Source: Roseovarius sp.
GTDB taxonomy: Bacteria > Pseudomonadota > Alphaproteobacteria > Rhodobacterales > Rhodobacteraceae
Direction: 5' to 3'
Assembly (NCBI GenBank): GCA_021767845.1
Contig: JAASSQ010000075.1
Location: 1-12,025, forward strand
Length of the DNA stretch: 12,025 nucleotides
Shown here: piece after piece, positions 6,439-12,025 of the stretch
Layout: every line of letters begins with the position of its first letter
How positions within the stretch are numbered: the first letter of the stretch is position 1
Notes under the pieces: model-generated
What the model was told of the DNA's origin: nothing
What the model saw: only the letters and a program-made list of their open reading frames with translations
Database searches by the model: none
Position numbers and translations under genes: made by a program

Positions 6439-7347
6439 TCAGCCCTCGGGCCAGAGCGGATGCGGCACCGGATCTTTGGCGCGCAGGAAATGCTTGCGGA
6501 AAATCTCGCCGTAGGAGCGGAAAAGATACCCCTCGTTGCGGCCGAGATAATGCGCCTTGTGCGCGGCGTAAAGCGCGGGCAGCCGGTACCACGGCGTTCG
6601 GGGATGCATGTGGTGCACGACATGCAGGTTGTTGTTCAGGAAGATCAGGGCCAGTGGTCCCCGGTCCTCGATGATGACGGTACGGCCGCGCGCCTTTTCA
6701 TGCGCCCGGTGCTCCAGGAAGGTGCGAATCTTCAGGATCGACAGCGCCGCATAGACCGCCAGCAGATAGGCCCAGACCGGCATCGCCGCCGCGCTTGCCA
6801 CCCACCACAGCACCAGCCCCGCCGCCGGGATATGCCACAGCCACGCTCCCAGAACCCCCGGCTTGCCCGCGCGGATCGCCCGCCAGTCATCCCGCAGGAA
6901 GGCCACCTGCCCCACCAGCGGGCCCAGCACCAACCGGCCCGCCAGCGTGTTGTTGGCGGTCAGGATCCAGCGCGCCCAACCCGGCAATCCGGCCCAGACC
7001 GCCGGATCGAGGTAATTCGATTCCGGGTCGTCATAGGGGTCGGTCAGGTGTTCGTCGCGGTGATGGGCCAGATGCGTGTCGCGAAACCGGCGATACGGGA
7101 TCACCAGCGCCAGCGCCGGAAAGACCAGCGCCTCGTTCACCCGGTCGTCGCCCGTGGGATGGCCGTGCAGCGCCTCGTGACACAGCGAGGAATGCAGCGC
7201 CACGCAAACCGCCGTCAGCGCGATCCCCAGCGGCAACCACAGCGCCGCGGCCCAGGTGGTGCCCAGAACCCATCCGCCGTAACAGGCCGCCAGCAAGGCC
7301 AGCGTCGGCCACTCACCTGCAGCCCTCGATTTCAGCGCCTCAGACAT
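6439..7347 (-). CDS. Membrane fatty acid desaturase (His-box diiron enzyme)
   Basis: 302 residues from the chosen start. Three His boxes of the membrane desaturase/hydroxylase superfamily are present: HEALHGH (57-63), HLAHHRDEH (92-100) and HVVHHMH (242-248), with an additional HRAH at 213-216; these ligate the two irons. Hydrophobic segments before box 1 and between boxes 2 and 3 place it in the inner membrane. The family introduces double bonds or hydroxyls into acyl chains or carotenoids; the exact substrate is not readable. I use the ATG at 7347, which overlaps the DUF2061 stop by eight bases (ATGTCTGA); an in-frame ATG at 7395 would add 16 low-complexity residues and overlap DUF2061 much more. 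Order DUF2061, desaturase, EamA suggests an operon divergent from the XRE regulator. Confidence 0.87.
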   Translation of the reverse strand: MSEALKSRAAGEWPTLALLAACYGGWVLGTTWAAALWLPLGIALTAVCVALHSSLCHEALHGHPTGDDRVNEALVFPALALVIPYRRFRDTHLAHHRDEHLTDPYDDPESNYLDPAVWAGLPGWARWILTANNTLAGRLVLGPLVGQVAFLRDDWRAIRAGKPGVLGAWLWHIPAAGLVLWWVASAAAMPVWAYLLAVYAALSILKIRTFLEHRAHEKARGRTVIIEDRGPLALIFLNNNLHVVHHMHPRTPWYRLPALYAAHKAHYLGRNEGYLFRSYGEIFRKHFLRAKDPVPHPLWPEG

Positions 7348-7546
7348 GGCGCCGGCCCCAGTCGATCCGCGACCAGACACGTTCGTAGATGACATACATC
7401 GTGAACCCCAGAACGGTATTGATGACCGCCATGGCCCCGCCGATCGCCGCCGACCCGGTCAATGCCAGACCGACAAGCGCCATCACCGTCAAGCCCAGGA
7501 CATTCCACAAGACAGCTTTCACGAGCGTTCGACGCCGCGTCTCCAT
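7340..7546 (-). CDS. DUF2061 small membrane protein
   Basis: 68 residues: a basic start (METRRRTLVKAVLW), two membrane helices (about 12-31 and 34-54) and the closing YERVWSRIDWGR, all features of the DUF2061 family, whose function is unknown. The ATG at 7546 is supported by GGAGG six bases upstream, one of the best ribosome sites in the window; an upstream extension to 7624 has no such support. Translation is coupled to the desaturase through an eight-base overlap. A helper role for the desaturase or its membrane environment is a guess from gene order only. Confidence 0.8.
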   Translation of the reverse strand: METRRRTLVKAVLWNVLGLTVMALVGLALTGSAAIGGAMAVINTVLGFTMYVIYERVWSRIDWGRRHV

Positions 7547-7617
7547 ACCTTTCCTCCAATGTTGTGGTCGGCCCCCTCGATACGCCCGACACGGGCCGCG
7601 CAACATCCCGAAAACGG

Positions 7618-7658
7618 TTAACAAACTTCTGCATTGGTGATATTTGTCAACATATGCA
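7618..7658 (+). promoter_or_regulatory. Candidate promoter and operator repeats of the XRE gene / desaturase operon
   Basis: An AT-rich island in a GC-rich surrounding. On the plus strand TTAACA (7618-7623), 17 bases, TATTTG (7641-7646) would start transcription at about 7653, at the ATG itself. Two direct repeats, AACTTCTGCA (7624-7633) and AACATATGCA (7649-7658), match in eight of ten positions and start 25 bases apart. TCTGCAT (7628-7634) and ATGCAGA (7654-7660) are exact inverted copies. On the minus strand TTGACA (7650-7645) is a perfect -35 sequence facing the DUF2061 gene, without a convincing -10. The arrangement fits shared control by the XRE protein, but no binding motif is known to me. 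Confidence 0.4.
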
Positions 7659-8511
7659 GAAAAAAACCGACAAACGCTTGCGCGCCGATCTCTTTCGCAC
7701 CCGCCTGGCCGAGGCGCTGCAGACCCGCGGCACCACGCAAAGCGCGCTGGCCCGCGCCGTCGGCGTCGATCGCTCCACCATCTCGCAACTGCTCAAGGGC
7801 TCGGGCGCGCGGCTGCCCAATGCGCAGGTCGTGGGCGAATGCGCCAGCGCGCTCGGCGTGTCAGCTGATTGGCTCCTGGGGCTGACCGACCGCCCCGAAA
7901 CCGCCGCCGACATCCTCGCAAACACCATGTCGCTGACCGAAGCGCCCCGCGCGCTGGTCGATGAACAGATCTTCCAGTGGCACAAGGAGGCCGCAGGCTA
8001 CAAGATCCGCCACGTTCCGGCGGGGCTGTCGGACATGCTCAAGACCCGCAAGATGATGGAATGGGAATACGCCCCGCACCTGGGCCGCAGCACCCGCCAG
8101 GCGATCGGCGCCTCGGAAGACCGGCTGACCTGGATGCGCGGCACGCAGTCGGATTACGAAATGGCCATGCCGCTGTACGAGATCGAAAGCCTGGTGCGCG
8201 GCGAGGGGTATTATGCCGGCCTGCCCCGCGACATCCGCGAGGCGCAGATCGACCGCCTTCTGGATGTCACCCGGCAGCTTTACCCGCGCCTGCGGGTCTA
8301 TCTTTTCGATGCCCGCCGCCTCTATTCGGCGCCGATCACCATTTTCGGCCCGCTTCTGGCGGTGATCTATATCGGTCAGAATTACATGGCCTTCCGCGAT
8401 ACCGAACGGGTGCAGGCCCTGACCCAGCATTTCGACCACCTCGTGCGCGAGGCGCATGTGACCGCGCGCCAACTGCCCGATCACCTGCACGCGCTGCGCG
8501 CCGCACTCTGA
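7654..8511 (+). CDS. XRE-family transcriptional regulator with a long C-terminal domain
   Basis: 285 residues. An XRE-type helix-turn-helix spans about 14-76 (TQSALARAVGVDRSTISQLL, then a GVSADWLLGL helix that ends the domain). Residues 95-285 form a domain I do not recognise by name: helical at first (KIRHVPAGLSDMLKTRKMMEWEY), then alternating strands (LRVYLFDARRLYSAPITIFG, LLAVIYIGQNYMAF) and a closing helical region, possibly an effector or oligomerisation domain. The ATG at 7654 is the only start that gives a standard XRE N-terminus, yet no Shine-Dalgarno sequence precedes it, which suggests a leaderless mRNA. It is divergent from DUF2061-desaturase-EamA, so membrane lipid control and autoregulation are the likely roles; this is inference from position. 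Confidence 0.83.
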   Translation: MQKKTDKRLRADLFRTRLAEALQTRGTTQSALARAVGVDRSTISQLLKGSGARLPNAQVVGECASALGVSADWLLGLTDRPETAADILANTMSLTEAPRALVDEQIFQWHKEAAGYKIRHVPAGLSDMLKTRKMMEWEYAPHLGRSTRQAIGASEDRLTWMRGTQSDYEMAMPLYEIESLVRGEGYYAGLPRDIREAQIDRLLDVTRQLYPRLRVYLFDARRLYSAPITIFGPLLAVIYIGQNYMAFRDTERVQALTQHFDHLVREAHVTARQLPDHLHALRAAL

Positions 8512-8554
8512 CGCGCAGACGGGCGATCGGCCGGGCGGTCGGTCTCAAATTCCC

Positions 8555-8584
8555 GTTGAGAACATTTGGCGAACATTTTATCAT
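8555..8584 (+). promoter_or_regulatory. Promoter of the ImuA-like gene
   Basis: TTGAGA (8555-8560) and TATCAT (8579-8584), separated by 18 bases, each match the housekeeping consensus in five of six positions. Start of transcription would fall six to seven bases later, at 8590-8591, which is the ATG. No ribosome site lies between, so the message would be leaderless. The LexA box lies across the spacer. Confidence 0.6.
8560..8574 (+). promoter_or_regulatory. LexA (SOS) box, GAAC-N7-GAAC
   Basis: GAAC at 8560-8563 and GAAC at 8571-8574 with exactly seven bases between. This is the direct-repeat SOS box of alphaproteobacteria (GTTC-N7-GTTC and its complement, studied in Rhodobacter). It overlaps the last base of the -35 and most of the promoter spacer, the ideal place for repression, and lies 16 bases before the start codon of a gene of a DNA-damage family. 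Confidence 0.75.
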
Positions 8585-8590
8585 CCCGGC

Positions 8591-9187
8591 ATGACCGCAC
8601 ATCTGCTCGACCGCCGCAGCCACACGTCCCGCCCCGCCCTGCCGGTGCTGGACGACATGGCGCTGCCGCTGGCCCGCCTGCACGAGGCCTGCGGCCCCGC
8701 GCGGCGTACGCTGGCAATGCTGGTGGCGGCGGCGACGCGCGGCCCGGTCTTCTGGATCGCGCCCGGCTGGCTGGGCGACCGGCTGAACCCCGACGGGATG
8801 CTGGCCTTCGTCGATCCCGCGCGCTTCACCTTCCTCGCCCCCGGTCGTCCCGAGGATCTGCTCTGGACCCTGGAAGAGGTGCTGCGCAGCGGCACGGTGC
8901 CGCTTGCGGTGGCCGACCTGCCCGACCCGCCCGCGATGACGCCGGTGCGCCGGCTGCACTTGGCCGCCGAAACCGGGGCGCAGACCGGCCCGCACGCCCC
9001 GCTGGGGCTGATCCTGACACCGGGGGACGGCGGCGCGCCGGGGATCGAAACCCGCTGGCGCATGGCGCCCGCCCACCAGGGCCGGGACCGAGCCTGGCAT
9101 CTCAGCCGCCTGCGCGCGCGCACCGCCCCGCCCGCCGACTGGCGGCTGACCGGGCGGCCAGGCCAGTGGTGCATGACGCAAACGTGA
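8591..9187 (+). CDS. ImuA-like SOS-mutagenesis accessory protein (orphan)
   Basis: 198 residues resembling the RecA-like core of ImuA. Matching features are the buried strand PVFWIAPGW (52-60), DPARFTFLAPGRPEDLLWTLEEVLRSG (75-101) with the ImuA-type helix before the next strand VPLAVADL (103-110), TPVRRLHLAAETG (117-129), and the C-terminal pair ETRWRMAP (153-160) and WHLSRLRARTAPPADW (169-184). As in ImuA, no Walker A motif is visible. ImuA normally works with the ImuB and DnaE2 polymerase proteins in error-prone repair, usually encoded next to each other; neither is here, since an MFS gene converges from the other side. LexA control through the upstream box supports the call. No Shine-Dalgarno sequence is seen. 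It could be a divergent paralogue whose partner genes lie elsewhere. Confidence 0.68.
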   Translation: MTAHLLDRRSHTSRPALPVLDDMALPLARLHEACGPARRTLAMLVAAATRGPVFWIAPGWLGDRLNPDGMLAFVDPARFTFLAPGRPEDLLWTLEEVLRSGTVPLAVADLPDPPAMTPVRRLHLAAETGAQTGPHAPLGLILTPGDGGAPGIETRWRMAPAHQGRDRAWHLSRLRARTAPPADWRLTGRPGQWCMTQT

Positions 9188-9284
9188 CCTCGCCCCGCGC
9201 CAAAGCCGCTATGTTTCCCGCCATGCCGCGCCTTTTCCCGCTTCTCGCCCTGTGCGCGCTAGGCGGGCCACTCGCCCCGCAGGT

Positions 9285-10574
9285 TCACCTGTCGCCGTGC
9301 GCCTCGGCCTCTGCCGCGGCCGCCGCCTCGGCCTCTTCCTCGACCTGGTCGGCATACCATTCCTGCGCCGCTTCCACCGCGACCGGCGACGAGGTCGGCA
9401 ACACGCCCACGTAGCTCGCGGTCTCGTCCACCGGCACGGCCGGGCGCCGCGTCATCCGCCAGCCCGCGTAAAGCGTAATCGCCGCGAAGACCACGACCAG
9501 GAACAGCCAGAACCCGCGCGGCCCGGCGATCTCCATCATCTGGCCGGTGGCCATCGGCCCCACGATCGCGCCCACCCCGTAAGCAAAGACCAGCCCGCCC
9601 GAGGCCGCGGCCATGTCGTCCACCTCCAGGAAATCGTTGATGTAGGCGATGAACAGCGCGTAAAGCGGGTTGGCCACGCCGCCCATGACGAAGGCCAGCG
9701 CCAGCAGGATCTCGAACCGCGCGCCCGCGAACACCCCGACCGTCGTCGCCACCGCGCCGATCCCCGCCAGCCCCAGGATCAGCAGCCGCCGGTCCATCCG
9801 GTCCGACAGCCAGCCCACCGGGAACTGGCAGACCATCGACCCCGCAAAGATCGCCGCCACGAAGCCGGTGATCTGCGGCACGCTCAGCCCCGCCGCCGCG
9901 CCATAGACCGAGGCCATGCCGAACTGCGCCGCGAAGGCCCCGCCCAGAAGCAGCGTGCCGACACTGGCCAGGGGCGAGTTGACGTAAAGCTCACGCAGGC
10001 TCATCGGCTTGGTCGATTCGAAGGCCGGCGTCGGCGTGATCGACAGCAGGATCGGCGCAAAGCTCAGCGACACCAGGATCGACGGGATCACGAACAGGAA
10101 ATACCCGCTCGCCTCGCCCAGGTTCATCATGCCCTGCGCCGCGATCATCCCCGCCATCTGCGCCACCATGTAAACCGACAGGACCTGCCCCCGCGTCTGG
10201 TTGTCCGCCTGGTTGTTCAGCCAGCTTTCCGCCGTGACGTAAACACCCGACAGGCAGAACCCCAGGACCACCCGGATCGCCGTCCAGCTGAACGGATCGG
10301 TCAGGATCGGAAAGGCGATCAGCCCCGCCGAGATGAACGAGGCCAGCGCCGCGAAGACCCGCACATGCCCCACCCGCCGGATCAGGTCCGGCGCGACCCG
10401 GCTGCCCACCAGGAAGCCCAGGAAATAGCCCGAGGTGATGACCGACAGCTCCAGCGTGCCGAACCCCTCCATCGCGCCACGCACCCCCATCAGCGTGGCC
10501 TGCATCCCGTTGCCGATCATGATCAGCGTCATGCCCAGTAGCAGGGCCCAGACCGAAGCGATCACCTGTATCAT
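9285..10574 (-). CDS. MFS transporter, YcaD-like
   Basis: 429 residues with about twelve membrane helices. MFS motif A appears after helix 2 (GSRVAPDLIRRVGH, 57-70) and again in the second half (GWLSDRMDRRLLILG). The AESWLN motif in helix 4 (115-120) is characteristic of the YcaD branch, whose substrates are unknown. The last 30 or so residues are an unusual hydrophilic tail rich in Glu and Ala, probably a cytoplasmic helix. The start is the ATG at 10574, with GGAGGG nine bases upstream and the first helix following at once; reading on to 10820 would add 82 residues of noncoding character and run against the metG start. It stands alone, divergent from metG and convergent with the ImuA-like gene. 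Confidence 0.9.
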   Translation of the reverse strand: MIQVIASVWALLLGMTLIMIGNGMQATLMGVRGAMEGFGTLELSVITSGYFLGFLVGSRVAPDLIRRVGHVRVFAALASFISAGLIAFPILTDPFSWTAIRVVLGFCLSGVYVTAESWLNNQADNQTRGQVLSVYMVAQMAGMIAAQGMMNLGEASGYFLFVIPSILVSLSFAPILLSITPTPAFESTKPMSLRELYVNSPLASVGTLLLGGAFAAQFGMASVYGAAAGLSVPQITGFVAAIFAGSMVCQFPVGWLSDRMDRRLLILGLAGIGAVATTVGVFAGARFEILLALAFVMGGVANPLYALFIAYINDFLEVDDMAAASGGLVFAYGVGAIVGPMATGQMMEIAGPRGFWLFLVVVFAAITLYAGWRMTRRPAVPVDETASYVGVLPTSSPVAVEAAQEWYADQVEEEAEAAAAAEAEAHGDR

Positions 10575-10616
10575 GGCGCAGACCCTCCTGCTGACGCGCG
10601 GCGCGCGCGTGTCGAT

Positions 10617-10650
10617 GTGCGATTTGGCGTGTGCGATGCGTCCGTGCGAT
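10617..10650. repeat. Three GTGCGAT direct repeats in the MFS-metG intergenic region
   Basis: GTGCGAT occurs at 10617-10623, 10631-10637 and 10644-10650, with start-to-start distances of 14 and 13 bases, and a partial fourth copy GTGCGT at 10652-10657. They lie in the leader or promoter of the MFS gene. They could be a phased binding site or simple short-repeat noise. Confidence 0.4.
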
Positions 10651-10703
10651 GGTGCGTCCCCGGCTACCAGCGCCGCGAAGCCCCCGTCAAACCCGATTGC
10701 GAC

Positions 10704-10741
10704 GCGCGCGGCCCGATTTTTGCCGCGCCCGGGCCGCGCGC
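10704..10741. repeat. Strong inverted repeat upstream of metG with an alternative inner stem
   Basis: GCGCGCGGCCC (10704-10714) is an exact inverted copy of 10731-10741, giving an 11-base-pair all-GC stem around a 16-base loop. Part of the left arm, GCGCGGC (10706-10712), can instead pair with GCCGCGC (10722-10728) around a nine-base T-rich loop. The two stems exclude each other. No T-run follows on the plus strand, so it is not a standard terminator. It is about 73 bases before metG. Confidence 0.45.
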
Positions 10742-10813
10742 CCTCTGGCCCTCCGCGCCCTTGCACAGTAAACGGGGGCGAACCGCAGCACCCCAAGCAG
10801 CAGGAATGACACG

Positions 10814-12025
10814 ATGGCACGGCACCTGATCACCTCGGCAATCCCCTACATCAACGGGGTCAAGCACCTGGGGAACCTGGTGGGCTCGCAGCTTCCCGCC
10901 GACCTCTACGCCCGCTACCAGCGCGGCCGCGGCCACGAGGTGATGTTCCTCTGCGCCACCGACGAACACGGCACCCCCGCCGAACTCGCCGCCGCCAAGA
11001 CAGGCGAGCCGGTGGCCGAGTACTGCGCCCGCATGCACAAGGTGCAGGCCGACCTGGCCCGCGGCTTCCGCCTCAGCTTCGATCATTTCGGCCGCTCCTC
11101 CAGCCCGCAGAACCACCGCCTGACCCAGCATTTCGCAGGCAAGCTGCATGAGGCCGGCCTGATCGAGGAAGTGACCGAGAAACAGGTCTATTCCAACGCC
11201 GACGGCCGCTTCCTGCCTGACCGCTACATCGAGGGCACCTGCCCCAACTGCGGCTACGACAAGGCCCGCGGCGACCAGTGCGAGAACTGCACCAAGCAGC
11301 TCGACCCGACCGACCTGATCGACCCCCGCAGCGCGATTTCCGGCTCCACCGATCTCGAGGTGCGCGAAACCAAGCATCTCTACCTGCGCCAGTCGCAGAT
11401 GCGCGACCGCCTGAATGCATGGATCGACTCGAAGACCGACTGGCCGATCCTGACCACCTCGATCGCCCGCAAATGGCTCAACGACGGCGACGGGCTGCGC
11501 GATCGCGGCATCACCCGCGATCTCGAATGGGGCATCCCCGTCAAGCGCGGCGACGAGGACTGGCCCGGCATGGAGGGCAAGGTCTTCTACGTCTGGTTCG
11601 ACGCACCAATCGAATACATCGCCTGCGCCGCCGAATGGGCCGAAACCCACAGCCTCGACAATGCCGCCTGGGAACGCTGGTGGCGCACCGGCAAAGGCGC
11701 CGAGGACGTGCGCTACACGCAGTTCATGGGCAAGGACAACGTGCCCTTCCACACGCTCAGTTTCCCCGCCACGATCCTCGGCTCGGGCGAGGACTGGAAG
11801 CTGGTCGATTACATCAAGTCCTTCAACTACCTCAACTACGACGGCGGGCAGTTCTCCACCAGCCAGGGCCGCGGCGTCTTCATGGACCAGGCCCTTGACA
11901 TCCTGCCACCCGATTACTGGCGCTGGTGGCTGCTCAGCCACGCCCCCGAAAGCTCGGATGCCGAATTCACCTGGGAGAACTTCCAGCAATCGGTGAACAA
12001 GGATCTCGCGGACGTGCTGGGCAAC
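10814..12025 (+). CDS. metG: Methionyl-tRNA synthetase (MetG), N-terminal 404 residues
   Basis: Charges tRNA-Met with methionine in the cytosol. The reading frame is open to the window end and covers about two thirds of a protein of usual length. Visible landmarks: ITSAIPYINGVKHLGNL at the start with the HIGH-type signature HLGN (18-21), the catalytic-core segment FLCATDEHGTP (45-55), a one-knuckle zinc site with Cys143, 146, 156 and 159, YVWFDAPIEYI (259-269), and the FMGKDNVPFHT segment (304-314). The KMSKS loop reads QFSTS (346-350), so both lysines of KMSKS are replaced, a form I associate with alphaproteobacterial MetG (KFSTS). CAGGA ends eight bases before the ATG. An out-of-frame ATG at 10806 is ignored. 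It is divergent from the MFS gene across 239 bases. Confidence 0.96.
   Translation, partial: MARHLITSAIPYINGVKHLGNLVGSQLPADLYARYQRGRGHEVMFLCATDEHGTPAELAAAKTGEPVAEYCARMHKVQADLARGFRLSFDHFGRSSSPQNHRLTQHFAGKLHEAGLIEEVTEKQVYSNADGRFLPDRYIEGTCPNCGYDKARGDQCENCTKQLDPTDLIDPRSAISGSTDLEVRETKHLYLRQSQMRDRLNAWIDSKTDWPILTTSIARKWLNDGDGLRDRGITRDLEWGIPVKRGDEDWPGMEGKVFYVWFDAPIEYIACAAEWAETHSLDNAAWERWWRTGKGAEDVRYTQFMGKDNVPFHTLSFPATILGSGEDWKLVDYIKSFNYLNYDGGQFSTSQGRGVFMDQALDILPPDYWRWWLLSHAPESSDAEFTWENFQQSVNKDLADVLGN

Noticed and set aside
7462..7653. 64-residue extension of the XRE regulator
   Set aside because: This stretch is antisense to the DUF2061 gene and its leader, and the regulator begins naturally at 7654.
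9252..10541. 429-codon open frame on the plus strand
   Set aside because: Antisense to the MFS gene; the product is an Arg/His/Gln-rich string without hydrophobic core or motif.
10575..10820. 82-residue N-terminal extension of the MFS protein
   Set aside because: The extension is Arg/Gly-rich, lacks membrane character, and the ATG at 10574 has a good ribosome site directly before the first helix.
10664..11989. 441-codon open frame on the minus strand
   Set aside because: Antisense to metG. Its Val/Ala/Gly-rich translation has no recognisable motif, while the plus strand shows clear MetG signatures.

Overview
The window is about 12 kb of very GC-rich, tightly packed chromosomal DNA that looks like an alphaproteobacterium of the Rhodobacterales (Rhodobacteraceae). 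Pointers are a DUF3572 gene divergent from a PleD-type regulator, a GAAC-N7-GAAC LexA box (the alphaproteobacterial SOS-box form), an alphaproteobacterial-style MetG with FSTS in place of KMSKS, and the codon bias. I see no tRNA, rRNA, insertion sequence, CRISPR array or prophage gene.

Layout. Positions 1-411 (- strand): a DUF3572 gene coupled by ATGA to a truncated HAD-family phosphatase. 498-1889 (+): a PleD-like REC-REC-GGDEF diguanylate cyclase whose first receiver has lost its phospho-acceptor. 1898-4134 (- strand): a four-gene metal/envelope-stress locus, in transcription order a secreted four-EF-hand protein with a His-rich tail, an ECF sigma factor, a single-pass probable anti-sigma factor and a CnrX/CpxP-type periplasmic sensor; the last three overlap each other. 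4364-5483 (+): a DUF983 zinc-ribbon membrane protein and a Nudix hydrolase. 5514-7546 (- strand): DUF2061, a fatty acid desaturase and an EamA transporter, probably one operon, divergent from an XRE-family regulator (7654-8511, +). 8591-9187 (+): an orphan ImuA-like SOS gene directly behind a LexA box. 9285-10574 (- strand): an MFS transporter of YcaD type. 10814 to the window end (+): metG, truncated by the edge.

How the genes may work together. The sigma/anti-sigma/sensor trio has the logic of the CnrYXH three-part metal-sensing switch, and the Ca- and His-rich secreted protein in front is its probable output or buffer. The XRE regulator is well placed to control both itself and the divergent desaturase operon, since candidate operator repeats lie between them and reach its start codon. 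The ImuA-like gene is the most clearly regulated gene here: the LexA box sits inside the spacer of a good promoter. Both this gene and the XRE gene lack a Shine-Dalgarno sequence and have candidate promoters placing transcription start at the ATG, so both may be leaderless.

Most of the window is ordinary core genome. The items most worth follow-up are the SOS-controlled orphan ImuA-like gene, the CnrYXH-like locus with its EF-hand/His-rich partner, and the phosphorylation-dead PleD.
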